Source: Paenibacillus sp. FSL A5-0031
GTDB lineage: Bacteria; Bacillota; Bacilli; Paenibacillales; Paenibacillaceae
Length of the DNA: 64,000 nucleotides
Reading direction: 5' to 3'
Assembly (NCBI RefSeq): GCF_001956295.1
Contig: NZ_MRTD01000007.1
Location: 248,001-312,000, forward strand
Under the pieces are notes generated by a model, which saw only the letters and a program-made list of their open reading frames with translations, was not told where the DNA came from and did not search any database. Position 1 is the stretch's first letter; each line of letters starts with the position of its first letter. Shown here piece by piece: positions 28,464 to 36,534 of this stretch. A program made the position numbers and the translations under genes.

Positions 28464-28829
28464 TTAAGCTAAGATTTTCATTTGATTTACAATTTTTTGT
28501 AATCCAGCTAAGTTACCTTTGTCTAAGGTAGAATAGTAGTCTATGTGCCTTTGTGTAGCCTGCAGCGCTTTATGGAAAATTACGTCACCAAAATCATTCT
28601 TGATGCTTTCTAGCAGAAACTTGTTTGTAGGATTGTTGAAGGCTCTTTTATATACTTCTCCGCGCATCATGGCAAGAAAAATTGTAATAAAGGCTTGCGC
28701 AGATCCTGGTACCATCCCAGTAGTTTCGAAAATTTTTATTTGACCTTCTGTCCTCGATAGTTGCTTCAGGTAAACTTGCTTTGCAATTGGATAAGCTCCG
28801 ATACTCATTTCCATCGTAATCTTCGGCAC
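28464..28829 (-). CDS. Conserved small helical protein of unknown function
   Basis: 121 residues, GTG start with a weak upstream AGGGG. The sequence is entirely helical in character (AYPIAKQVYLKQLSRTEGQIKIFETTGMVPGSAQAFI...MMRGEVYKRAFNNPTNKFLLESI). I recall the same pattern as an N-terminal module in some Firmicute proteins that carry HNH nuclease domains, but here it stands alone with no nuclease. Function is not known. It is separated from its neighbours by AT-rich spacers, so it is probably its own transcript. Confidence 0.65.
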   Translation of the reverse strand: MPKITMEMSIGAYPIAKQVYLKQLSRTEGQIKIFETTGMVPGSAQAFITIFLAMMRGEVYKRAFNNPTNKFLLESIKNDFGDVIFHKALQATQRHIDYYSTLDKGNLAGLQKIVNQMKILA

Positions 28830-28974
28830 GTGTATTTAGACCCCTATTCGTCCTATTCGTTATTTCTTCTAATTATACCATTTCAAATATAACTCTAGAT
28901 GATAGAATATTGTCTAATCATTACAAGTTTTATCTGATTGTTTTTTTCAATGACAAGCCCAGTAATTCAATACA

Positions 28975-29658
28975 TTAATAACCTGACATAGCTTTTTCGA
29001 TAAATATTCTATCTACGTCTTCAATACTAATGGAAAAATAATCAGCAGCTTTCTGTAAGACAATAGGATCATGAATTTCGGGTACATAATCCTCCCCTTG
29101 GTTGGTCACTTTATCAAACTGTTCCATTATGTAACTATAGATTGCATCTTCATTTTTTGCTAGTAAAGAATCATTTTTATCATTTGTATTTTTATCAAAT
29201 GTATTATTAATAAGTTCATGTTGAAGATAGGTTTTACCATCTGTCCGTAACGAACCACCAATGTCATACACGGTTCTTTTTCCATTTGGACTATTAACTA
29301 CTACAGTAGGAGCTGCATATCGCTCAGACACATCAATATCATATTCATAAGCTTTATCAAAATAATAATCCGCATAGGTTTCGAGGATTGGGTTCAGTAG
29401 CTCTTTCTTTTCATAAGGGGACAATTTATCAAACGTGGAGTCTGTAGTATATAGAGTAATTGATTGATTCGAAGAACCTTCAAGTTCAAACCGATCCAGG
29501 CTAAGAGTAGATGAAGATACTTTCTCATTCGCAAACACCTGAAGTACCTCCATGAATTCATTCTTTTGCTGCGCAGCTTTCACCATTAAAATTGCTGCAA
29601 TCAAAATAACAACGCATAAACAGGAAAATCCAATAAGAGCTATCTTTTTCTTTGTCAT
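28975..29658 (-). CDS. Membrane-anchored extracytoplasmic protein of unknown function
   Basis: 227 residues from ATG at 29658, with GGGGAG 6-9 bases upstream; the longer frame has no ribosome site. A basic N terminus MTKKK and one hydrophobic helix (about 6-27) anchor it. The remaining 200 residues, rich in Asp, Asn, Ser and Tyr, lie outside. There is no lipobox, because the Cys residues lie inside the helix. No recognised domain. It is divergent from the Mrr nuclease gene. Confidence 0.7.
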   Translation of the reverse strand: MTKKKIALIGFSCLCVVILIAAILMVKAAQQKNEFMEVLQVFANEKVSSSTLSLDRFELEGSSNQSITLYTTDSTFDKLSPYEKKELLNPILETYADYYFDKAYEYDIDVSERYAAPTVVVNSPNGKRTVYDIGGSLRTDGKTYLQHELINNTFDKNTNDKNDSLLAKNEDAIYSYIMEQFDKVTNQGEDYVPEIHDPIVLQKAADYFSISIEDVDRIFIEKAMSGY

Positions 29659-29872
29659 AAATACTCCCCTTTTAAAATCATGTGATTCCAGATTGTGTAA
29701 ATATAACCTATAGTCTATATTCACAGATCACTAGATGCAATAGAAATACAAGTCTTGGAGCATAAAAAAATAATTTATATCGAGTAAGACCAAGTGGAAT
29801 TCATTTATCGTTAGCGTGCCATGTAATGGTATAATATTTGGATGTATTGGTTTATGTAAACGGAGGACTATC

Positions 29873-30760
29873 ATGCGTTATTCGAAGTCAAAACGAAAGT
29901 TTTATGATTCTTTACAAAGGGAAATTGAAAGCCATAAAGATGGATTCAGAGATTCAGGTGTGATCTGTCGAGATTGCGGTAAGGCCGTTCCTTTTAAATA
30001 CCGTGGCGAAGAAGCAAATCCCGAATCCTTTCACCTAGGCGGCTGCGACGACTGCTTTGTACAGGTAGCTGAAGGGTACACGATAAAATACCACTACAAC
30101 TCAGCAATTGAAAACGCGTCGATGGCCGGCATTAACTTGTTCTGGATCTTCCTCATTGCAAAGTTCATATGGGACATTCCCTGGGTAATTGCGGGTGCGT
30201 TGTTTGCTACCGCACTTGTACCTGGAACCGCGATCATCAACCGAACCTCCCGCAGGGAAACCACGCCGCAACAACAGGCTGAGGATTACCTTAAGGGAAT
30301 TGACTCAGAAGACGAGAAGATCAGGAAGTGGATTATGTATGATCGAGCCGAAAAGGCTGCGCTCGAGCGTATACGGCTAAAAAAAGCGAGCGGTATCGAA
30401 GAAATTGATGTTATGAACGGACTTCGGTTCGAGGAGCTGCTTCAATCGCTGTTTGTTAAATTGGGATACCTGGTCCAGCGTACTCCGGCTTCCGGTGACC
30501 AAGGGTTAGATCTCATACTGAAACGGGACGGCATAAAGATCGGCGTGCAGGCCAAAAGGTATCAACCAGATCAAAACGTTGGCAATAGCGCCGTACAAGA
30601 AGTAATTTCAGGCAGACTCTATTATGATTGCGACGAAGGATGGGTTGTAACGAACTGTATGTTCACCGATCCTGCCAAAGCGCTCGCCAAAAAGGCCGAC
30701 ATAAAATTGATCGATCGGACTCAATTGATCAAGTTATTAGCAAAAGATGATATCAGCTGA
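29873..30760 (+). CDS. Membrane-anchored Mrr-type restriction endonuclease
   Basis: 296 residues; ATG behind CGGAGGA. The N-terminal zinc ribbon has C32xxC35 and C58xxC61. Two hydrophobic helices follow (about 87-105 and 106-122). A charged linker leads to an Mrr_cat nuclease domain (180-296) with FEELLQSLFVKLGY, SGDQGLDLIL (catalytic Asp213) and IGVQAKRY (Gln226, Lys228). Mrr nucleases cut modified or stress-exposed DNA. The membrane helices put the nuclease domain at the inner face of the membrane, where phage DNA enters. Two hairpins follow the stop. Confidence 0.85.
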   Translation: MRYSKSKRKFYDSLQREIESHKDGFRDSGVICRDCGKAVPFKYRGEEANPESFHLGGCDDCFVQVAEGYTIKYHYNSAIENASMAGINLFWIFLIAKFIWDIPWVIAGALFATALVPGTAIINRTSRRETTPQQQAEDYLKGIDSEDEKIRKWIMYDRAEKAALERIRLKKASGIEEIDVMNGLRFEELLQSLFVKLGYLVQRTPASGDQGLDLILKRDGIKIGVQAKRYQPDQNVGNSAVQEVISGRLYYDCDEGWVVTNCMFTDPAKALAKKADIKLIDRTQLIKLLAKDDIS

Positions 30761-30777
30761 AGACTACATAAGAAAGA

Positions 30778-30822
30778 CCGTCATAATGACGGTCAGGTTG
30801 TCGAGAAAGTCTCGACAGCCTT
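30778..30822 (+). terminator. Two tandem hairpins after the Mrr gene
   Basis: GACCGTCAT / ATGACGGTC, and then TGTCGAGA / TCTCGACA followed by CCTTCTTT. Either can end the nuclease transcript. Confidence 0.7.
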
Positions 30823-31276
30823 CTTTATGTGTTTAAGTTTAGATCCACTCCTTGTTCCTTGGATCGGTAAGATAAACGATAGAAGTATACATGGGAATAG
30901 TTATCTTACTGTCTTAGCTATAGTGACCAGTAGCTTATTATTCTTGTTTCCGTTGAGGATGAATGTTGTCATTCGGCTAGGCATGACAATCCTGTTGCTT
31001 CTTTTATCTACAGTACTTATGACTATAAACGATGCTAAAATCTTTCAACAATCTACGGCTCAAAATCGTCATAAAGTGATTTCTGGATATTCAATGGCAA
31101 GTGATTTAGGAGCTGCAGCAGGTGCATTATTTGGTTTTTTGCTCATCTCATTAATAGGAGATATAGCAACAGCATGGGTGGCATCTTTACTTCTTATTAC
31201 TTGTGTTCTGAGTAAAATCATAATGAATACGTTGATTGGCCGCAGAATTAAGAAAACCGTTGATACGACTTTGTAA
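30823..31276 (+). pseudogene. C-terminal fragment of an MFS transporter
   Basis: About 145 residues with four hydrophobic helices and the phrase GYSMASDLGAAAGALFG that is usual in the last third of major facilitator proteins. The first two thirds are absent and no ribosome site precedes an internal start. The upstream hairpins replace the missing gene. It is a relic left by rearrangement, possibly of a former resistance cargo. Confidence 0.7.
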
Positions 31277-31277
31277 A

Positions 31278-31323
31278 TAAAGAGCATGCTCCATGATTCA
31301 ATCATGAAGTATGCTCTTTATTA
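31278..31323. terminator. Strong bidirectional terminator
   Basis: AATAAAGAGCATGCT... and its near-perfect complement ...AGTATGCTCTTTATT form a stem of about 19 bp around TTCAAT. Confidence 0.85.
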
Positions 31324-31464
31324 TGGAATTAATTTTCTCCATTAGTGTCACATACCACCAATGCATACAATGCCCGATTTCATTGAAAGCAAAAGTTATT
31401 AATCCTGCTAACAAATTATACTGAGGCGCTTTTTAAAAACGCAAATTTAGTCTAACATCAAAGT

Positions 31465-32460
31465 TTAATTTAACATTTGATCCACTAATTCTGATGCAAG
31501 CGATCTCGACCCACTCAACCCCTTTACATACTTTAGCGGCCCTTCGCTAGACCAGTCAATTCCATTTAGTTTCTTAACATGTCGAGAAACAGCGACCATG
31601 TCGACTTGTTTTCTATTTTCGTGTATACAGTTAGCAAGAACTTGTGAGCCGGATATAGATAATGCATCAAGACAAACAATATGCGTTAATCGTTGCCCTT
31701 TGTAGTCCATCCACTCCGAAGGGAATAGCTCCTTTATTTTTGAAAAATAACTCACGGCAAGGGACAGTTTTTCCTCTTTTGTGATAACACTTAGTTTTCG
31801 ATTTTTAAACAATAAGCTTAATGTTCTATACAAATTCTGGAGGGTAATATGCCTGCCTTTGTTGCGCTTGCCTATGATACTACCGTTATTATGAAAAGGA
31901 CTGTCGTTCTGTATCAATAGCTTCGTAGCAACCCAACTTAACTCATCAGAATCCCTACGTAGATATTTACTTAATGATGAACCTATTCCTTTGGCTTTTG
32001 TGTTAATGGTATCAAAAAGCTTAATTTCCTCATCCTCATCAAGGTAATGAAAGGAAAGGAATGGAACGTTTATTTCAGAATTTGTTTCTTGAATGTAACG
32101 TTGTATTCCTCCCAGACGGTGTTGACCATCCATTAGAGAAGCTTTCCCTTTGCAAATTAGGCGCCCATATGCAGGGCGTTCACGATCGTAAGAAACAAAC
32201 TCCCAGTTAGATGCTGCATTTAGCAAAATAGGTGTGAACAGTGCGTCTTCGCCTTTTGAAAGATAAATTGCAAACTCGTGACTTCTTTTTTGATCAACTG
32301 GTCGTTGATAACCTTTACCAGATGGATCATCATATGGCTTTACGTAGTATAGTCCCATAATTGTGGATGCTGATATATTACCTTGGTATGCAATTTTGCC
32401 TCTTATTTTACTCACAAGGACATTTTCAATAACTATTTGTTTTTGAAGTATTGGGTTCAT
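31465..32460 (-). CDS. DGQHR-domain (DndB-like) protein
   Basis: 331 residues; ATG after AGGAGAATACTTT. The signature MDGQHRLGG (Asp111 to Arg115) defines the DGQHR family, which includes DndB, the regulator of DNA phosphorothioation, and proteins of other mobile elements. Other supports are YQRPVDQKR near 51 and a region DTINTKAKGI near 152. No dndA, dndC, dndD or dndE lies nearby, so it is not part of a phosphorothioation cluster. It is divergent from an XRE regulator with a perfect palindrome between them, suggesting that pair is one regulated unit. Confidence 0.8.
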   Translation of the reverse strand: MNPILQKQIVIENVLVSKIRGKIAYQGNISASTIMGLYYVKPYDDPSGKGYQRPVDQKRSHEFAIYLSKGEDALFTPILLNAASNWEFVSYDRERPAYGRLICKGKASLMDGQHRLGGIQRYIQETNSEINVPFLSFHYLDEDEEIKLFDTINTKAKGIGSSLSKYLRRDSDELSWVATKLLIQNDSPFHNNGSIIGKRNKGRHITLQNLYRTLSLLFKNRKLSVITKEEKLSLAVSYFSKIKELFPSEWMDYKGQRLTHIVCLDALSISGSQVLANCIHENRKQVDMVAVSRHVKKLNGIDWSSEGPLKYVKGLSGSRSLASELVDQMLN

Positions 32461-32504
32461 AAAGTATTCTCCTGTGACTGTAGTTGCTTAGTAAGAACAA
32501 TAAT

Positions 32505-32520
32505 AGATCTTATAAGATCT
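32505..32520. promoter_or_regulatory. Perfect 16-bp palindrome between divergent DGQHR and XRE genes
   Basis: AGATCTTATAAGATCT is its own complement over all 16 bases. It lies 45 bases before one start and 79 before the other. It is a likely operator for the neighbouring XRE protein. Confidence 0.7.
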
Positions 32521-32598
32521 AAAATCAAATGGTTTTATATGTTATGAGTATATTTAATTGCCTGCTTAACTTACCTACTCTTGAAGAGAGGTGGTTTT

Positions 32599-32940
32599 GT
32601 GGCGGAATTAATTAGTCAAATCGGAAAACAGATACGTATCCTTCGGAAAAATAGAGGTCTTACTCAAGAACAATTAGGCGAGAGAGTGCAATTACCTCAG
32701 TCATATATTGGTGGCGTGGAACGTGGAGAAAAGAATATTTCTATTGAAACACTCGAAAGGCTGATTCATGCTCTAAGGGTTAGTCCTGCTGAGTTATTTG
32801 GAACAGAATTGCCGACCGAGAAAGAAAAGCTTTTGGATTCTTTAAAAGTGTTGCTACAACACCGCAACTCACAGGAAATAGAAATTATCTATAAGCTCTC
32901 TAAGGATGTATTGACTGTTTTTGATTCAAGGAATCGTTAA
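32599..32940 (+). CDS. XRE-family transcriptional regulator
   Basis: 113 residues from GTG 32599, behind AGAGAGGTGG. A classic N-terminal HTH (GKQIRILRKNRGLTQEQLGERVQLPQSYIGGVERGEKNISIETLERL) is followed by a short helical tail. It is similar in layout to SinR-type regulators. Likely binds the palindrome upstream and controls itself and the DGQHR gene. Confidence 0.88.
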   Translation: MAELISQIGKQIRILRKNRGLTQEQLGERVQLPQSYIGGVERGEKNISIETLERLIHALRVSPAELFGTELPTEKEKLLDSLKVLLQHRNSQEIEIIYKLSKDVLTVFDSRNR

Positions 32941-33262
32941 CTTATGATGCGTTTTAAGTCATGACAGACGTGATTGAAGGTGTCAATGAAATAAAATGTA
33001 TGACGACTGTGAAAATTTTCAGGCCGAATACGGCAAGCGTTATGAGATCAAAGCTGTTTGAATGAACCTAACAATAGAAACAGCGGCAGCCTTGGACGAG
33101 AAAATAAGTCCTGGGCTGTCGCTGTTTTATTGAACTCACGTTCTTCTTCAGCTTAACGAACTTATAGAAGAATGAAACCCTTTAACCGTGGTAGTGTAAA
33201 AGTGAGTTGTGTAAATGTAATTTTTTCCATTCGATGTTTTGTATAGATCACCTCTTGCGCGG
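32941..33262. other. Intergenic region with a terminator and a gene relic
   Basis: A 21-codon frame from about 32997 (MYDDCENFQAEYGKRY) reads like the end of a lost gene. A long hairpin AAACAGCGGCAGCC / GGCTGTCGCTGTTTT at 33077-33118 can terminate transcription before the SOS promoter. Confidence 0.5.
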
Positions 33263-33303
33263 GAACGATTGTTCGTATTAATATAAAATAAGAACAAATG
33301 TTC
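33263..33303 (+). promoter_or_regulatory. Two LexA (DinR) boxes before the element's polymerase operon
   Basis: GAACgattGTTC (33263-33274) and GAACaaatGTTC (33292-33303) both match the Gram-positive LexA consensus core GAAC-N4-GTTC, 29 bases apart. They sit directly upstream of the small gene and polymerase, so the operon should be SOS-induced. Confidence 0.88.
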
Positions 33304-33319
33304 GTGAGGGGCGAGAGAA

Positions 33320-33520
33320 ATGCCAACAGATAAGTGGATTGGTCGAAAAGTCATGATCATTTATATGGATCAGCAGCAACATGTCAGTCAACGCGTAATC
33401 CGTATCCAGAAATTTAAGAATGGCATCTTATATGCGCACAACGAATCCAAAAGCATGACGCACACCTTCCGAGAAAAGTATATGCTTACCATGGAACAAG
33501 TGAAACACCATGTCACGTGA
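33320..33520 (+). CDS. Small protein preceding the element's SOS polymerase
   Basis: 66 residues, ATG after GAGGGGCGAGAGAA. Short beta-rich protein (IGRKVMIIYMDQQQHVSQRVIRIQKFKNGILYAHN). It overlaps the polymerase start by 11 bases, so translation is coupled. The host operon has an equivalent small gene at 42253-42462 with the same 11-base overlap and a similar pattern (DVIYMSKKGKFTKRRIRVLSVRDGYVRAF). No function is known; conservation of the arrangement suggests a polymerase accessory role. Confidence 0.8.
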   Translation: MPTDKWIGRKVMIIYMDQQQHVSQRVIRIQKFKNGILYAHNESKSMTHTFREKYMLTMEQVKHHVT

Positions 33521-34769
33521 ACGTTCTATTCTTTTGGTCGATGGGCAATCCTTTTATGCGTCGGTTGAAAAAGCGGCTCATCCAGAATTAAAGGATATGC
33601 CAGTAGCTGTAGCCGATCCAGATCGTCGTGGTGGTATTATTTTGGCGGCATGCCCCATAGCTAAAGCGTACGGCGTGACAACGGCCAGTCGTGTGTTTGA
33701 AGCATTGGCCGCATGTAAGGAACTTGTCATCATTAGGCCTCGGATGCAGCGCTATATCACTGTGTCACTTTTAATTACTGAGATTTTTGAATCCATTACT
33801 CCTCTTGTAGAGCCTTACAGTATTGATGAACAATTCTTGGACGTAACGGGAAGCGAAGGTGTTTTCGGCTCTGCTGAGGAGGTAGCGCGTCAAATTCAGC
33901 ATCGAGTATTACTGTCAACAGGAGTTTGGAGTAGAGTTGGGATAGGCCCCACAAAAATATTGGCCAAAACCGCAACAGATAATTTCGCTAAACGTCGTAC
34001 AGACGGAATTTATAGACTCGATAAAAGTAACATCGAGAAAGATCTTTGGCCACTACCCATCCAACAAATGTTTATGGTGGCCTCAAAGATGACGAAGCGT
34101 TTTACAATGTCGGGTATTCATACAATTGGAGATATTGCTCGTATAGAGTTACCTGATTTCAAACGATTAATGCGTCGGATGATGGGCAAACAATCAGACA
34201 TACAGGCTGAATATTATTGGCAGACCGCCCGTGGTATCGATCCTAGTCCTGTTATGCCTTCAATAAGGGGGGCTCTAAAATCAGTAAGCCACGGGAAGAC
34301 GCTTCGCGCATCGCTCTACACGAAAAAAGTTGATATTGAGGTTGTAATTCTAGAATTGTGCGCGGAAGTGTGCCGCCGAGCTCGTAAGATCGGGATACAG
34401 GGGAGGGTTGTCGCACTTGGTTTAGGGGAAACAGACGGTCTGTATGCCCATTCTTTCGGTCGACAAATGACATTGCCTTATCCAACAAATTTGACTCACG
34501 AGCTACGAGCAGCCATTCTACGCCTTTTTAACGAGCATTGGAAGGGTATGCCGGTCAGCTATATTACAATTGTACTTACACAGCTGGCCAAGGATGATAT
34601 TCAATATCTTGATTTGTTTACGGATCGTGCAAAAACATATGACCTTGAACGTGCGATGGATCAGATAAAAGATCGTTTTGGTGATTCTGCGATACTACGA
34701 GCATCTTCACTACTGGAATCTGGAATTGCTCGTGAGCGATCTGGGCAGATCGGGGGTCATTATAAATGA
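33510..34769 (+). CDS. UvrX/DinB-type Y-family DNA polymerase (intact, element-borne)
   Basis: Translesion DNA polymerase of 419 residues, the complete counterpart of the split host gene. Catalytic residues are present: Asp11 in LLVDGQSFYASVE, and YSIDEQFLDVTGS near 105. The palm motif DRRGGIILAACPIAKAYG, the thumb, the little finger and a clamp-like QYLDLF near the end are intact. LexA boxes 200-250 bases upstream make it SOS-inducible. It encodes the same Arg-Arg (near residue 40) that is the insertion point in the host gene, but with CGT CGT instead of CGC CGC. It probably supplies the function that the insertion removes. Confidence 0.93.
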   Translation: MSRERSILLVDGQSFYASVEKAAHPELKDMPVAVADPDRRGGIILAACPIAKAYGVTTASRVFEALAACKELVIIRPRMQRYITVSLLITEIFESITPLVEPYSIDEQFLDVTGSEGVFGSAEEVARQIQHRVLLSTGVWSRVGIGPTKILAKTATDNFAKRRTDGIYRLDKSNIEKDLWPLPIQQMFMVASKMTKRFTMSGIHTIGDIARIELPDFKRLMRRMMGKQSDIQAEYYWQTARGIDPSPVMPSIRGALKSVSHGKTLRASLYTKKVDIEVVILELCAEVCRRARKIGIQGRVVALGLGETDGLYAHSFGRQMTLPYPTNLTHELRAAILRLFNEHWKGMPVSYITIVLTQLAKDDIQYLDLFTDRAKTYDLERAMDQIKDRFGDSAILRASSLLESGIARERSGQIGGHYK

Positions 34770-35227
34770 GCAAGTTGGACGGCAATAACCGGTGGGGAGG
34801 GAAGATGTTAATGACCGAGCATCAACAACAGTATGATAATCGGAATCAAACCAAGCTAACAGGACGGCCGACTAAAGAAGAGCTGGGGATGATCCGCGAT
34901 TTCATTACCTATCCGCATATCATCAGTATGATTCAGAAGAGCCAGGAGGACGTAAGATTGGCCCATATTACCTTGAAAGGTGTAATAATAAGATCTCTCG
35001 AGTATCTGATGCATAAAGCATCCAACGATTTTTATTCCCTAAAACGAGAGCTCAAGTCTAGAAATATCAGAGTGATTGAAGAAGAAACGAATGATGACAT
35101 TTTGTACTATCGTTACTTTTGCAGAGGTTATGACGATAAATTTGGAATAGTTAAGGAAACGCTTCGCACAGAGATTATTCAACAAATGACCCGTTATACA
35201 AAAGAAATCGGGCAACAGTTAAGCTGA
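34766..35227 (+). CDS. Hypothetical protein in the element's SOS operon
   Basis: 153 residues; its ATG overlaps the polymerase stop (ATGA), with GGGGGTCATTATAA upstream, so it is the third cistron. It takes the place that YolD has in the host operon but is not evidently YolD. It is mostly helical and highly charged, with TGRPTKEELGMIRDFITYP near 30-50. No known domain. A terminator follows. Confidence 0.75.
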   Translation: MSKLDGNNRWGGKMLMTEHQQQYDNRNQTKLTGRPTKEELGMIRDFITYPHIISMIQKSQEDVRLAHITLKGVIIRSLEYLMHKASNDFYSLKRELKSRNIRVIEEETNDDILYYRYFCRGYDDKFGIVKETLRTEIIQQMTRYTKEIGQQLS

Positions 35228-35251
35228 AAAATTTAGGATTATAAACTGAAA

Positions 35252-35286
35252 CGGGCACCTTTCTATTTAGGAAAGGTGCCTTTATG
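35252..35286 (+). terminator. Terminator of the element's SOS operon
   Basis: GGCACCTTTC / GAAAGGTGCC with a 7-base loop, followed by TTTAT, 25-60 bases after the operon. Confidence 0.85.
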
Positions 35287-35516
35287 TTCGAAGGATGAAT
35301 TTTTACAATTCTATTTTTTAGAGTACCAGGAACAACAGTCGTAGGTTCGACAGCTACCTGCACCACTATCACAGCGGTGGGTATCCAACGGGTATGATGT
35401 AGCTGCTATAGCGCACTTCTATTCTTGCAAGGACAAAACCTGAGAAGTAATGGTGAAATAAAGGAAGACTGTCGGTTAACACGCTTATTATCAAGCTACT
35501 ATTGGGGGATTTGAAA

Positions 35517-35954
35517 ATGAGTAAAGCTCAGTTGTTTGTTCGTAATATGTATACGGGCATCGGAGGAGGCGCCTATACAGGCATAGGCGGCGGTATGTAT
35601 ACAGGCATCGGAGGAGGTGCCTATACAGGCATAGGCGGCGGTATGTATAGGGGCATCGGAGGAGGCGCCTATACAGGCATCGGAGGAGGGCTGTATACGG
35701 GTATCGGAGGAGGTGCCTATACAGGCATAGGCGGAGGGCTATATACGGGTATTGGAGGTGGGCTGTATACTGGCCTTGGGGGTGGGCTGTATAATGGCCC
35801 CGGTGGAGGAATGTATACTGGTCCTGATTCAAATCCATATATGGCGATTCACCCACCTTGGCCTTTGTTTGTTATTGAACTTCGAAAAATGGGTAAGTTA
35901 GAAGAAGCCGAAGTAATTGCAAGTGCTTTGAGAAATATTGGTAGGAATAACTAA
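35517..35954 (+). CDS. Octapeptide-repeat protein ((M/A/L)-Y-T-G-I-G-G-G)n
   Basis: 145 residues. After ten residues MSKAQLFVRN come eleven consecutive octapeptides of the form xYTGIGGG, with first position Met, Ala or Leu, then a degenerate twelfth. A 39-residue tail follows (PYMAIHPPWPLFVIELRKMGKLEEAEVIASAL...). ATG is placed 6-9 bases after GGGGGAT. The regularity suggests a beta-roll or stacked-turn fold with Tyr in register. No signal peptide. I recognise no function. It lies alone between the SOS operon and tnpC. Confidence 0.75.
   Translation: MSKAQLFVRNMYTGIGGGAYTGIGGGMYTGIGGGAYTGIGGGMYRGIGGGAYTGIGGGLYTGIGGGAYTGIGGGLYTGIGGGLYTGLGGGLYNGPGGGMYTGPDSNPYMAIHPPWPLFVIELRKMGKLEEAEVIASALRNIGRNN
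35547..35834 (+). repeat. Coding tandem repeat, 24-bp unit, twelve copies
   Basis: Each unit encodes one octapeptide such as MYTGIGGG. Units differ at synonymous positions (ggc atc gga gga, ggc ata ggc ggc), so the array is kept by selection at the protein level and is not recent slippage only. Confidence 0.9.
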
Positions 35955-36003
35955 TAGCTCATACACATGGAAATGAAAAAAACGTAAGTTCAACCAATTG
36001 TGG

Positions 36004-36076
36004 TCATACCCCCGTCAAGTAGACAAATGAAAAAAGCTATGCAGCCAGCGCGCATCGATATTCAATCGGTGCGCGC
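36004..36076 (-). pseudogene. 3' end relic of an IS3-family transposase
   Basis: On the minus strand the frame ends RAPIEYRCALAA and stop, the common closing sequence of IS3 OrfB, followed by a TGTCTACTTGACGGGGG terminus. Nothing else of the element remains. Confidence 0.6.
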
Positions 36077-36150
36077 TAATTTTGCTTGAAAGTACACCAC
36101 AATTAATTTTCTTTGGACAGCTGGTTATTAACCAAGAATTACAAAAAACA

Positions 36151-36534
36151 TTAAATTTTTTTATATAGATCCCCAAACTGTATCTTTAATTGCTTCTTCA
36201 GTTCGGAGTTCTCTTTTTCAAGCTTTTGAACCCTTTGTTTTAGTGAAGCTATAATGACATCTTTAGAATTGTCACTCATATTTCGTTTTACTTGTTTAGC
36301 AGATGGAAGGCCATCTTGTTGTTTTCTTAGCATCTCAATCCGCTTGCGTAAATCGGGATTTTTATATAAAAAACCTTTTGAAACGCCTGAAAATTCCGAA
36401 ACCGAGTTGAAATTAATATACATTTGTCTTCTGATCATATTTTTTAGAGCTTCGTCTACTTTGCCAATAGCAGACTTTGTTTTTTCTTTGGAATACTTAT
36501 TTATTCCAGTGATGTTAGGGTTGTGATTCGCCAT
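36151..36534 (-). CDS. tnpC: TnpC-like transposition accessory protein (Tn554 family)
   Basis: 127 residues: basic N terminus, an HTH-like VSEFSGVSKGFLYKNPDLRKRIEML (about 44-68), and a C-terminal coiled coil (VQKLEKENSELKKQLK). Matches Tn554 TnpC in length and layout. In Tn554 TnpC influences efficiency and orientation of insertion. It overlaps the end of the second tnpB by about 20 bases and is last in the operon. Confidence 0.85.
   Translation of the reverse strand: MANHNPNITGINKYSKEKTKSAIGKVDEALKNMIRRQMYINFNSVSEFSGVSKGFLYKNPDLRKRIEMLRKQQDGLPSAKQVKRNMSDNSKDVIIASLKQRVQKLEKENSELKKQLKIQFGDLYKKI

Noticed and set aside
30823..31276. Functional MFS transporter
   Set aside because: Only the last third of the protein is present and no ribosome site precedes it.
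31465..32460. A DNA phosphorothioation (dnd) cluster
   Set aside because: Only a DGQHR protein is present; no dndA, C, D or E genes are in the window.
35547..35834. Possible CRISPR array
   Set aside because: Units are contiguous with no spacers and keep one reading frame, so it is a coding tandem repeat.
35491..35856. Minus-strand frame with repeating Tyr/Arg/Leu motifs opposite the octapeptide gene
   Set aside because: It is only the antisense reading of the 24-bp coding repeat; it has no ribosome site.
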